22,934 nucleotides of DNA, taken from the IMG/VR virus record IMGVR_UViG_3300018428_000203, positions 1-22,934 of that record, one strand, 5' to 3'. Source of the stretch: a virus. The position numbers and the translations under genes are program-made. The stretch's first letter is position 1; each line of letters starts with the position of its first letter. Below the pieces are notes generated by a model. That model saw only the letters and a program-made list of their open reading frames with translations. It was not told the origin of the DNA and made no database searches. Positions 14,877-22,934 of the stretch are shown here, piece after piece.

Positions 14877-15524
14877 ATGCCAAGTACAAATGGTACAATA
14901 TCCGAAGTTATTGTTGGTACTGGGGTACTATATGTAGCTGCAATCGCTAACGAAGGTAATGCTTCTGGCGATTACATTGCATTTCCTACAGATGACGGTT
15001 CAAGTGCATGGTCAAGCCCTGCATCTGACTGGGTTGACGTAGGATATTCTGAAGACGGCTGGACTCTTGAAATGGATAAAACATTTGAAGACATTATGGT
15101 CGCTGAAGAAATTGACCCAATTGCTACTTTCAAGACTGCTCAAGAAGTTAGATTAACTGGTGAACTTGCACAAGCTTCACAAGCTAACTTATTAGTAGCT
15201 CTTGGTGGTGGTTCTATAACAACAGGAGATGGAAGCAATGGATACCAATCTGGTTACAATGCTATCATTCCTCCATCAACAGATGACTATGATGAGAAAT
15301 CATTATTGTTAATTGTTGACGGACCTGCTGGTGCTGATAGACATGTTGAGATTCCACGTGCAGTAAACGTTGGAGCTTTCTCAATGGCTCATCAAAAAGC
15401 ACCTCAAAAGGTTGTTATCGGTGTAGAGTTTAAGGTGTTAAAACCAAAATCTGTTGCACAGTACACAGAATTATTCAGAATCATTGATAATACAAATGAC
15501 TCTGACGTATTCGACATTAACTAA
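14877..15524 (+). CDS. Major tail (tube) protein
   Basis: This 215-residue protein is the likely tail-tube subunit, which stacks as hexameric rings around the tape measure. The pattern fits the siphovirus tube fold: an N-terminal strand (ISEVIVGTGVLYVAAI), WVDVGYSEDGWTLEMDK, then EIDPIATFKTAQEVRLTGEL, which is the characteristic block near the middle, and a final strand pair with KVVIGVEFKVLKP. It has a good Shine-Dalgarno sequence (AGGAG, 14866-14870). Immediately downstream come the tail chaperones and tape measure, the standard order. Confidence 0.9.
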   Translation: MPSTNGTISEVIVGTGVLYVAAIANEGNASGDYIAFPTDDGSSAWSSPASDWVDVGYSEDGWTLEMDKTFEDIMVAEEIDPIATFKTAQEVRLTGELAQASQANLLVALGGGSITTGDGSNGYQSGYNAIIPPSTDDYDEKSLLLIVDGPAGADRHVEIPRAVNVGAFSMAHQKAPQKVVIGVEFKVLKPKSVAQYTELFRIIDNTNDSDVFDIN

Positions 15525-15557
15525 GATAGTTAAAATTAAATAATAATGAGAACGATT

Positions 15558-15570
15558 GGAGGTCGGCGTG
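15558..15570 (+). promoter_or_regulatory. Ribosome binding site deciding the G-gene start
   Basis: GGAGG at 15558-15562 is 5 bases from the GTG at 15568, while an in-frame TTG at 15556 overlaps it. The GTG is therefore the start, giving 117 residues rather than 121. Confidence 0.75.
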
Positions 15571-15921
15571 GCTGACAAAAGATACATGGATTTCGACGCA
15601 GGTGCAAAAGAATCTGCTAAGGAACCAATTACAATAAAACTAAATGGGAAAACATATCAATTCCCACCTGCATTACCTGCAAGAACAGTATTAGCTCAAA
15701 TGCGTTGGATGGACGAAACTGGTGCCATGCCAACAGCAGCAATTCCAGAATGGTTATCATCAATAGTTGGTGAAGACATAATGGAAGAAATTCTTGAAGA
15801 TGGTGCTACTTGGGAACAACTTGAACAATTACTAGAATTCTTATTAAAAGAATACAATGTAACACCTGATGGTGAAGAAGAAGTTGAAGTCGATGAAGGA
15901 GACGAAGACGCCCCAAAATAA
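15568..15921 (+). CDS. Tail assembly chaperone, G-like
   Basis: This 117-residue protein corresponds to the lambda gpG position. It binds the tape measure during tail assembly and is absent from the finished tail. The N-terminal part is a strand pair (ITIKLNGKTYQFPPALPART) followed by helices (MEEILEDGATWEQLEQLLEF) and an acidic tail (EEEVEVDEGDEDAPK). It directly precedes an overlapping-frame T-like segment and the tape measure gene. The last two codons before its stop, CCA AAA, sit in a slippery heptamer, so part of the ribosomes should continue into the next frame. Confidence 0.85.
   Translation: MADKRYMDFDAGAKESAKEPITIKLNGKTYQFPPALPARTVLAQMRWMDETGAMPTAAIPEWLSSIVGEDIMEEILEDGATWEQLEQLLEFLLKEYNVTPDGEEEVEVDEGDEDAPK
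15912..15918 (+). promoter_or_regulatory. -1 programmed frameshift slippery site CCCAAAA
   Basis: In the G frame the site reads C CCA AAA then TAA, which fits the X XXY YYZ rule exactly. Slipping back one base gives CCC AAA ATA AGA and enters the T frame, which is open from 15897 to 16250. The last T-frame stop upstream is TGA at 15894, so the shift must occur in a window of about 25 bases, where this heptamer is the only good candidate. The fused product would be 228 residues. I see no strong downstream stem. Confidence 0.75.
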
Positions 15922-15932
15922 GATTTGAGACC

Positions 15933-16253
15933 ATGGATATAATTTATCGATGGGCTCAACTAGAGGCTGACTTTCAAAGACACTACCGTATAAAAGAACC
16001 TGCTAATCTATCATGGAGAAGGTTTATGAATCTACTAACTAATCTTCCACTTGACGTATCAGTATTTTATGCACCATATTATAAAGCCGTTATGGACGGT
16101 GAAGAATATGTTTCTGAACATAGCAATAAGCCACCGAAAGGTTGGGCTAAAAAAGAGATGGACAGAATCAGAGGAAGAGGAAACAGACCAAGGCAAACAG
16201 TTTCAGTGGAACAGTTTGTAGCAGAAAGTAGGAACCAAGGTACTAAGAAGTAG
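15933..16253 (+). CDS. Tail assembly chaperone T-like part (frameshift extension)
   Basis: This is the second half of the G-T chaperone. It is read mainly as a -1 frameshift extension of the G-like protein rather than from its own ATG at 15933, which has no good ribosome binding site. The sequence begins MDIIYRWAQLEADFQRHYRI and continues with LSWRRFMNLLTNLP, a pattern common in actinophage T proteins. It ends in a basic region (KKEMDRIRGRGNRPRQ). In lambda, the T part recruits tube subunits to the tape measure complex. It ends 10 bases before the tape measure start. Confidence 0.8.
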   Translation: MDIIYRWAQLEADFQRHYRIKEPANLSWRRFMNLLTNLPLDVSVFYAPYYKAVMDGEEYVSEHSNKPPKGWAKKEMDRIRGRGNRPRQTVSVEQFVAESRNQGTKK

Positions 16254-16263
16254 GGAATAACAA

Positions 16264-19200
16264 ATGGCTATTAAAGGCAGCACAAGAGCATCAACAGTAA
16301 GTGTAGCTCTTCAATTTCATGCTGATAACGCTTCTCTATCTAAAGCAGCTAAACAAACTGCTGGTCAATTAACACAACTTCAAAAAAGAACTGCATTAGC
16401 TGCAAATAAAATGTCTTCTTTTATTCCTGCATTTGCTGCTATTGGTGGTGCTGCATTTGCTGCATTTAATGTAGCTATTAGAGGTGCAGTAGGATTTCAA
16501 GATTCATTTGCTGGCGTTAAGAAAACTCTTGATTTTAGTGGTCAAGCAGCTAGACAAACTGAAAGAAACTTTAAAGTACTTGCTAAAAGTATTGTAGACA
16601 TATCTACACAAGCTCCAGTTGCTGCAAACGACTTAAACAAAATAGCAGAGATTGGTGGACAGTTAGGTGTAGAAGCTGTCAATATTACAAAATTTACTGA
16701 AACAATAGCTAAGCTAACCGTAGCAACAAACTTAAGTGCTGAAGACGGTGCTTTTGCATTATCAAGATTATCCGCAATAACTAGAACCCCTGAAAGACAA
16801 ATTGAAAATTTAGCTTCTGTTGTAGTTCGTTTAGGTAACGAATTTGCTGCTACAGAATCAGAAATAGTAAATGCTGCACAAAAGATTGCAGCTGCAATGG
16901 AGTTATTAGAATCCCCTACTTCTAATGCTGCCGCTGATTCATTAGCATTAGCTGCTGCCTTAAAACAGGTTGGTCAGCAAACACAAGCAGGTTCTACAGC
17001 AGTAGCTAGAGCTTTAGATACAATGTCGACAGCCGTTTTACAAGGTGGTAGAGAACTTTCAATATTTGCACAAGTGTCTCAAATGACAACAGATGAGTTT
17101 TCAAGACTTGCTGAATTATCACCAGCTGATGCTTTCGTAGCATTCTTAGAAGGATTAGGTAAAGTAGGTATTGCTGGTGGAGACACTGTTTCATTATTAG
17201 AAGAACTTGGTCTAGCTCAACAAAGAACATTAAGAGCTTTACGTTCTATGGCTTTAGCAGCTGACGATGTTAAAGATGCTTTAAATTCTGCTAACGAAGA
17301 ATTTGTACTAAATAACGCTTTACAAACAGAGGCAGAAAAAAGATATGAAACTGTAACATCTCAAGTAACTTTACTTAGAAATCAAATACAAGCTATAGCT
17401 ATTGATGTTGGTAATGATGCATTACCTGCTGTTAATAATTTTATACAATCACTACAAACAATAGGTGCTGGAACTACTATTGCAGGACTTACAGCAATGG
17501 CAAAAACAATTTCTGCAATAACATTAGCTCTTTTTGCAATGAGAACAGCTGCTAGAACAGCTGGTGAAACTTTAGATGAATTCCAAAAACAAGGAATACC
17601 AGGTACAGGTGTAGACGGAAGAGTACAAGTAGGTCTTGCTGGTTTAGGTGGTAATGTTGGTAAATCATTTAGACAAAGAAAAGCAGAAACTAGTGGTTTC
17701 TTAAGAGACAATACTGGTATTGGTGCTAGAGGCGGTGGTGAAGGTGCATTCTTAGCATCTGCTGCAAGAGGTGGAGCTCGTGTAGAAGGATTGTCTAACA
17801 TTCTTAATGAAGCAAGAGTTATCTTAGGTGAAAGTATATTTGATGACGTAGAAAAAAATAAATCTATATTAGCTAAAGCTCGTGAAGATGACGGTACGTT
17901 TAATGAAAAGAAATTAGACACAGAAGCTGAAAAAGAAAGATTTAGAATATTACAAGCTATTGATGTTGAATTAATTGAACAACTAGGGACTCAAGAAAAA
18001 ATTGCTAAAAATAAAGCAGACCAATTAGAACTTGAAAAACTTATTCTTCAAGCAAAAGAATTACAAAACGAAGAAGATAAAATTAACGCAACAAAATCTA
18101 AATCATCAAAGATTGTACAAGCTGATAAAGAAGAAACTGCAGTGTTAAAAGATGAATTTCTAAAATTTGCTGATGATGAAATAGGAAGAACTGGTGCAAA
18201 TTTTGAAACTAAATTGGTTGGTGAAGATGGTTTTGGTATAGATAACCAAACCTTAACAAGTTTTGAAAGAATTTTTGAAGACCTTGGAAAAATTGAAGGG
18301 GATATTTCAGGAGCAGACATAGCAAGTGAAATTGACGATGAGCATGCAAATATTACTCAATATGCAAAAGATACAGAAAAGTCTTTTATGAAAATTGCTA
18401 CTATATCTGAAAAGTTAGAATCTAAAAATTTAGAGTTTGATGATAAATTTCAAGATATAATTACTAAAGCTGAAACTCAAGGATTTGCAAAACCAGGACA
18501 ATTCCAAGGAGCAGAAGGTTTACGTGCTATGGTACAAGGTTTTGAAAAAGACCCAGATAGTTCATTAAACATGGCTAGTCAAATTAATAAAATGAAACGA
18601 AGTGGAATGGACGAATCTGCTATTGCTAAAGATTTAAAAATATCAAATGAAGAATTAAAACGACACCTTGAACTAGGAAGGCAACAGAAAAAACTCTTAA
18701 GCGATTATAACACTTTGTTAAAATCCTTGGATAGTGAGGGTAATTTTAAAGAACTTACCAATGACCTTAAAAATGCAAGAACCGAACATCAGCATAATAT
18801 TGATGCTTTAAAACATATTAAAAATGAATTGAATGGATTGGACGATGTAAGTAAAGAAGTTTATAGCGACATGGTTATGGATGTTGATAAATTAATTGCA
18901 CATATTGATGGATTAATTTTAGCTACAGAAGAATTTGGTAATGTAGATAAAGTTGTAAGTGATGAAAAAAAAGCGAGACTTAATGAAATACGTAATGAAT
19001 TGATAAAAAATGCAGATGCACAAAATAAATTAACTGGTGAAACTGTAGAAGACAATAACGCAGCAAAAATTCAAAACAGACTTTATCAACAATCTACAAA
19101 AGAACTATTAAAACTTAATAAAGCCAAAATTGAAGCTTTGATGATTGAAAAAAGAAAAAAAGGTAAATTAAATAAAGACCAAACAGAAGAGCTAGGTACA

Positions 19201-22200
19201 TTGCAATCTGAAAGAAAAGAATTACTTCAAGAAAGAGATTTTGAAAAAACTGGCAGAACTAATAAAGCAACACAAGCATTTAAAGAATTGTTTAGAGGGT
19301 TTATGTTTGGAGACCAAATAGCGAAACTTCTTTCATCATCATTAGACTTTTTAACAAAGATATTGGACAAATTAATTGCTAAATTAAGCACTTTATTTGA
19401 AGCACTATCAAAACTGTTTGGTCCTTTAGCTGAGTTTTTAAAATGGATAGGAAAGTCTGCAATTGAATTAGGTACTAAATTCTTTAAAGCTATACCTAAA
19501 GTTGCTGAAGCCATAGGTAAATTTTTATTAGAAAAAATACAACAGTTTACTTCATTTATAAGTACTAAATTTATTAATGGTATGGATAAAGCATTAGAAG
19601 GAATTATTAGATTTGGTCAGGTATTAAGAGGAAAATTTACAGCTGGTGTAGAAAAAGCAAAGATTGGACTTATAAAATTCATGAAGATGTTAATTAATAG
19701 TAAAGCTTTTGAGAAGTTCCTCACTCAATTATTTTTGATGCAAGCTAGACTTAAAATATTCCGAAGTCTATTGCAAAACGTTGGATTAAGACTTAAAAAT
19801 TTTAAATTAAGAATACAAAATGCATTTTTAGAATTTAAAGCTGCACAAATTGAATTGTTTACTTTTATTAAATTCTTTAAATCTCACTTTTTAATGAACC
19901 TTAGAGAAGGAATAGCAGTTATTCGTAGTGCTTTTAATAGGTTGAAATCAAGTATTATGGAATCAATGCCTATTGAAATGATAAGAATGTTTGTTACAAG
20001 AATGGCAGATGCATTTGTAGGTTTAGGTGAATTAATTATGAGCCTACCAGCAAAACTAAAAACAGGATTTAATCAATTAGTTTCATTGCTTTCAAAATTA
20101 GGAGTAGCTTTTAAAAACAGTTTGCCTGGTTTCTTAATAATAGAAACAGCTAAAAGGTTTGGTATTGCTATGTTTGAAATGGGCAAAATGGCATTAGATT
20201 TTGGTAAAAAATTAGCAATTGGTTTGAAAAACTCAAAGGCATTTAAAATGCTAGATTCTGGTGTTAGAAAAACTGCACTAATGTTTAAAAACTTAGCTAT
20301 AACTATCGGTGCTTTTGTAAGTTCAACATTAATGTCACTTGGTCAAGGTTTGAAAAAACTTGCTATGGGTGCCTTTGCTGGATTTAATAAAGGTTTAGAT
20401 GCATTAACAGAAAAATTTAAAAAATTCTTATCAGATACTGGTTCACAAGCGAAAGATATTGCTAAAAATAGTCAAGTCTACGATAAAGCTGCTGTTAAGT
20501 TAAAAATGATGGGTGGCAGTGCTGCTAATGCTGGAAAAAATGCAATGAAGTCTATGGAAAGATTTGCAAGACTACATAAAGGATTACAGGCTTTATTAAA
20601 TGTTATTGGTGGTGTTACTGGTGCTTTACTTAGAAAAAGAAAAACATTAATAAGTATTAATGCAGCATTACAAAAATCTATTGCATTTTCTAAAGGTTTT
20701 AAATTAGCTTCTGCTGGTTTAACTGCTGTAATAAATGGTCTTAAAGCTGCCATTATGGGTCTTGTTACTATGTTTGGTTCTATGATATTAATGACAGCAG
20801 TATTTGGATTTTTCTTTAAATTACAGGAAGAAGCAAAGAAAACTGCTGCTGCTATAAAAGAAATATCTAACGAAATTAATGCACTTAATGAAGTAACAAA
20901 AGACTTAGATTTCCAAGAAATACGTTTACAAGAATTACAAAAAGCATTAGACAAAGAGTTAGCTAAAGCAAAACCTAATACAGAAATAATAAAAGTTATT
21001 GAAGACGAAATAGACAATATAACTAGAGCTTATGCAATGAAGTCTGAAGAAGTTAGAGAAGCTGAACAAGAACTTGGTAAAACATTATTATTTGATACAA
21101 CAGCACAAGGTCAAAATGTTGAAAAAAGATTTGAAGCAATATTTAAATCAATGGGATTTGATGCAGTACAAAGTAAAAACTTTACAAAAGTAATACAACA
21201 AGAACTTGGAGCAATGCTAAATGATTTTGATTTTGATAGTGCTGATGATATAGCAATACAATTATTTTCAGCATTAGATGAAAGTTTTGGAACTCAAGCT
21301 AATAACTTTGGAGCTGGTCAACTTCAATTAATGCAAGAATTAGCTAAGCAACAAGGAATGTCTTTAGAAGCATATATAGACCAGTTTGATACATTGGTTG
21401 ACTTTGGAATGCTTGACAGCATGATAGGAACTATATTTACAGACAGTGCTGGTGGATTCATTAAATCACTAGAAAAAGGTAACTTTGATTTTGGTGGTTT
21501 GAGTGCAGAAGAATTTTTAAAGCAAAGTGGAATTAGCAACTTTACTCAAGAGCTTTTCAATGCTACAAATGTAGAGTTTGAAGATGCTGGAAATGGAATG
21601 ATAAGAGTATTCCAAGAAGTTGAAGAATATGTTATGGGTTCAGGAGTTATTACTAGAACAAAAGAATTAGGTCTTATTCCTGAAGCTTTATTGGGAACAA
21701 ATCCAACTCAAGGTTTAACTGATTTTATAGAAAATATGGTTTTCCTCGACACTGTATTTAGTCAAATGAGAGGTAAGGGCGGTAACCCTATAATAGCTGA
21801 TAACCGACAAGTTGGTAATCAAGCTAAAATGTCTACATTTATGCAAATGCAAAATGAAGCATTAATTGAAAGATTTGAATTCTTAAGAATGAACAATGCT
21901 ATATCTCAAGATTTAAATGCCCACACAATGAACAGAGAAGAGTTAATTAAAACTGTAATGATGGCAGAAAATCAATTACACGAACAACAACTAGAAGAAG
22001 CTAAAAAACAACTAGAAGGTCTTGGCTTATTGGAATTTGAAATGACCAAGTTTGAAAAAGCCTTAAATGAAACACTTGCTAAATCTGCAAGCAATGCAGT
22101 TACAATATTTAGCGATTTACCAAAACGTATGAGAAAAAGCGTCAGAGCTATGTTAGAAGAACTTACAATAAAAAGTTTCCAACTTTCTAAATTTGATAAA

Positions 22201-22934
22201 GATGTTAGAAGATTAGCATCAATTGCACCAATGTTAGCTAAAGACATTGCATCTCAAGGATTAGCTGCTCAATCAATATTACAAGACTTCTTAAGAGACC
22301 CAGCAGCAATAGCAACTGCTGAAGGATTGCTACAAAGAATGAGACCTAAAGATGCAGCTGACATGGGTCTTACAACTGAAGAGCAAGCGAAAGCACAAGC
22401 TCAAGGTCTTGCTTTAGGTAATGCTACTTCTGAAGGTATCTTAATTGGTATACAAGAGCGTCAAGCACAAATAGGTGCAGCATTAGTTTCTGGTATGGAA
22501 AATGCAATTGAAGAATCAAAAGCTTTTCTTGATGTAGTAAACCCATCTATGTTAGTTGCAAGAGAAATTGGTAAGCCAATGGCAGAAGGTGCTGCTTATG
22601 GTGTGGAAGATAATCATGGATTTTTAGAAAAAGCTATGATTGATATGGCTCAATCTGGTATCGATGCTGCTGATGATAAATTTTCAGAAATGGAAGATTT
22701 TATAAGTGAAAGAGGATATTTTGATGGAGGGGAATATTATAAACAATTTGCTGAAGGAATCAGAGCTAATGGAGATACAGTAGTTCAAGCAGTTGCAGAA
22801 GAAATACAAGAAGTATCTCAATTTTTAACATATGGATTTAGTCAAGCTACTCAAGACATAGCTGAAGCATTGAATATGATGTTTGCTGTAACAGGTGGAT
22901 TGAGAGATATTACTTCTGCTAATTATGCAGTCCA
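16264..22934 (+). CDS. Tape measure protein, 3' end beyond the window
   Basis: The protein sets tail length and is ejected with the DNA. The frame is open from ATG 16264 to the last base, giving 2223 codons without a stop. Residues about 75-300 match the TP901-1 tape measure core (FQDSFAGVKKTLDF near 78, then KIAEIGGQLGVEAVNITKFT and LTVATNLSAEDGAFALSRLS). A long charged coiled-coil region lies at about 540-1000. Amphipathic, Lys/Phe-rich helices occupy 1010-1480, and a strongly hydrophobic stretch near 1492-1518 (MGLVTMFGSMILMTAVFG) may insert in the membrane. Near residue 2090 is the tape measure motif NPSMLVAREIGKPMAEG. GGGA at 16255-16258 is the likely ribosome binding site. Length is well above the common 700-1700 residues. 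Confidence 0.95.
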   Translation, partial: MAIKGSTRASTVSVALQFHADNASLSKAAKQTAGQLTQLQKRTALAANKMSSFIPAFAAIGGAAFAAFNVAIRGAVGFQDSFAGVKKTLDFSGQAARQTERNFKVLAKSIVDISTQAPVAANDLNKIAEIGGQLGVEAVNITKFTETIAKLTVATNLSAEDGAFALSRLSAITRTPERQIENLASVVVRLGNEFAATESEIVNAAQKIAAAMELLESPTSNAAADSLALAAALKQVGQQTQAGSTAVARALDTMSTAVLQGGRELSIFAQVSQMTTDEFSRLAELSPADAFVAFLEGLGKVGIAGGDTVSLLEELGLAQQRTLRALRSMALAADDVKDALNSANEEFVLNNALQTEAEKRYETVTSQVTLLRNQIQAIAIDVGNDALPAVNNFIQSLQTIGAGTTIAGLTAMAKTISAITLALFAMRTAARTAGETLDEFQKQGIPGTGVDGRVQVGLAGLGGNVGKSFRQRKAETSGFLRDNTGIGARGGGEGAFLASAARGGARVEGLSNILNEARVILGESIFDDVEKNKSILAKAREDDGTFNEKKLDTEAEKERFRILQAIDVELIEQLGTQEKIAKNKADQLELEKLILQAKELQNEEDKINATKSKSSKIVQADKEETAVLKDEFLKFADDEIGRTGANFETKLVGEDGFGIDNQTLTSFERIFEDLGKIEGDISGADIASEIDDEHANITQYAKDTEKSFMKIATISEKLESKNLEFDDKFQDIITKAETQGFAKPGQFQGAEGLRAMVQGFEKDPDSSLNMASQINKMKRSGMDESAIAKDLKISNEELKRHLELGRQQKKLLSDYNTLLKSLDSEGNFKELTNDLKNARTEHQHNIDALKHIKNELNGLDDVSKEVYSDMVMDVDKLIAHIDGLILATEEFGNVDKVVSDEKKARLNEIRNELIKNADAQNKLTGETVEDNNAAKIQNRLYQQSTKELLKLNKAKIEALMIEKRKKGKLNKDQTEELGTLQSERKELLQERDFEKTGRTNKATQAFKELFRGFMFGDQIAKLLSSSLDFLTKILDKLIAKLSTLFEALSKLFGPLAEFLKWIGKSAIELGTKFFKAIPKVAEAIGKFLLEKIQQFTSFISTKFINGMDKALEGIIRFGQVLRGKFTAGVEKAKIGLIKFMKMLINSKAFEKFLTQLFLMQARLKIFRSLLQNVGLRLKNFKLRIQNAFLEFKAAQIELFTFIKFFKSHFLMNLREGIAVIRSAFNRLKSSIMESMPIEMIRMFVTRMADAFVGLGELIMSLPAKLKTGFNQLVSLLSKLGVAFKNSLPGFLIIETAKRFGIAMFEMGKMALDFGKKLAIGLKNSKAFKMLDSGVRKTALMFKNLAITIGAFVSSTLMSLGQGLKKLAMGAFAGFNKGLDALTEKFKKFLSDTGSQAKDIAKNSQVYDKAAVKLKMMGGSAANAGKNAMKSMERFARLHKGLQALLNVIGGVTGALLRKRKTLISINAALQKSIAFSKGFKLASAGLTAVINGLKAAIMGLVTMFGSMILMTAVFGFFFKLQEEAKKTAAAIKEISNEINALNEVTKDLDFQEIRLQELQKALDKELAKAKPNTEIIKVIEDEIDNITRAYAMKSEEVREAEQELGKTLLFDTTAQGQNVEKRFEAIFKSMGFDAVQSKNFTKVIQQELGAMLNDFDFDSADDIAIQLFSALDESFGTQANNFGAGQLQLMQELAKQQGMSLEAYIDQFDTLVDFGMLDSMIGTIFTDSAGGFIKSLEKGNFDFGGLSAEEFLKQSGISNFTQELFNATNVEFEDAGNGMIRVFQEVEEYVMGSGVITRTKELGLIPEALLGTNPTQGLTDFIENMVFLDTVFSQMRGKGGNPIIADNRQVGNQAKMSTFMQMQNEALIERFEFLRMNNAISQDLNAHTMNREELIKTVMMAENQLHEQQLEEAKKQLEGLGLLEFEMTKFEKALNETLAKSASNAVTIFSDLPKRMRKSVRAMLEELTIKSFQLSKFDKDVRRLASIAPMLAKDIASQGLAAQSILQDFLRDPAAIATAEGLLQRMRPKDAADMGLTTEEQAKAQAQGLALGNATSEGILIGIQERQAQIGAALVSGMENAIEESKAFLDVVNPSMLVAREIGKPMAEGAAYGVEDNHGFLEKAMIDMAQSGIDAADDKFSEMEDFISERGYFDGGEYYKQFAEGIRANGDTVVQAVAEEIQEVSQFLTYGFSQATQDIAEALNMMFAVTGGLRDITSANYAV

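Noticed and set aside
17382-17921. Minus-strand frame of 179 codons inside the tape measure gene
   Set aside because: It lies wholly within a strongly supported plus-strand gene, is a low-complexity Ala/Pro/Ser composition and has no start signal. The same applies to the frames at 20478-21017 and 19227-19514.
18590-18680. Helix-turn-helix-like stretch in the tape measure protein (DESAIAKDLKISNEELKRHL)
   Set aside because: It lies in a long helical, coiled-coil region of a structural protein, and the resemblance is short; I do not claim DNA binding.
1-22934. tRNA genes, CRISPR arrays, insertion sequences, integrase and attachment sites
   Set aside because: I looked for cloverleaf-like segments, regularly spaced repeats, transposase or recombinase motifs and found none.

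Overview
The window is a continuous stretch of the structural (virion) module of a tailed, siphovirus-type phage with an HK97-type head. Every gene supported here lies on the plus strand. The order is the usual one: packaging genes, portal, prohead protease, major capsid protein, head-tail connectors, tail terminator, tail tube, tail assembly chaperones and tape measure. The DNA is strongly AT-rich and uses mostly AGA for arginine. The first gene encodes a WhiB-type iron-sulfur regulator, a family of actinobacteria and their phages. Together these suggest a phage of a low-GC actinobacterium, for example the marine Actinomarina-like lineages. That host assignment is inference, and I see no integrase, lysis or replication gene here that would settle lifestyle.

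Region 1 (1-731): a WhiB-like regulator, an unrecognised 72-residue protein, then a short GC-richer intergenic block with two hairpins and an exposed pyrimidine tract. Region 2 (732-2845): four tightly overlapping genes, namely an intact HNH endonuclease, an FmdB-type zinc-ribbon protein, a second HNH paralogue that has lost its catalytic histidine, and the large terminase. No small terminase subunit is recognisable. Region 3 (2847-8115): a portal with a very long multi-domain C-terminal extension, an HK97-type prohead protease with a Cys cluster and an acidic, scaffold-like tail, and the major capsid protein, followed by a strong hairpin with a UUCG loop. Region 4 (8209-14032): a Lys/Ala-rich small protein, a gp6-like connector, an unexpected HTH plus double zinc-knuckle protein, a head-closure protein, and a 1292-residue protein of unknown function placed where a short neck protein is normally found. 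Region 5 (14050-22934): tail terminator, a small acidic protein, major tail protein, a G/T tail-chaperone pair with a clear -1 slippery heptamer, and a very long tape measure gene that runs off the window end.

How the genes work together: terminase (with HNH as a likely packaging-motor partner) packages DNA through the portal. The protease matures capsid and scaffold segments. The connector, closure and terminator proteins join head to tail. The chaperones coat the tape measure protein while the tube polymerises to the length it sets. There is no gene-free stretch longer than 100 bases. The least ordinary items are the 1292-residue neck-region protein, the extended portal, the HNH/FmdB/degenerate-HNH cassette, the hairpin block at 641-700 and the zinc-knuckle gene inserted among the connectors.
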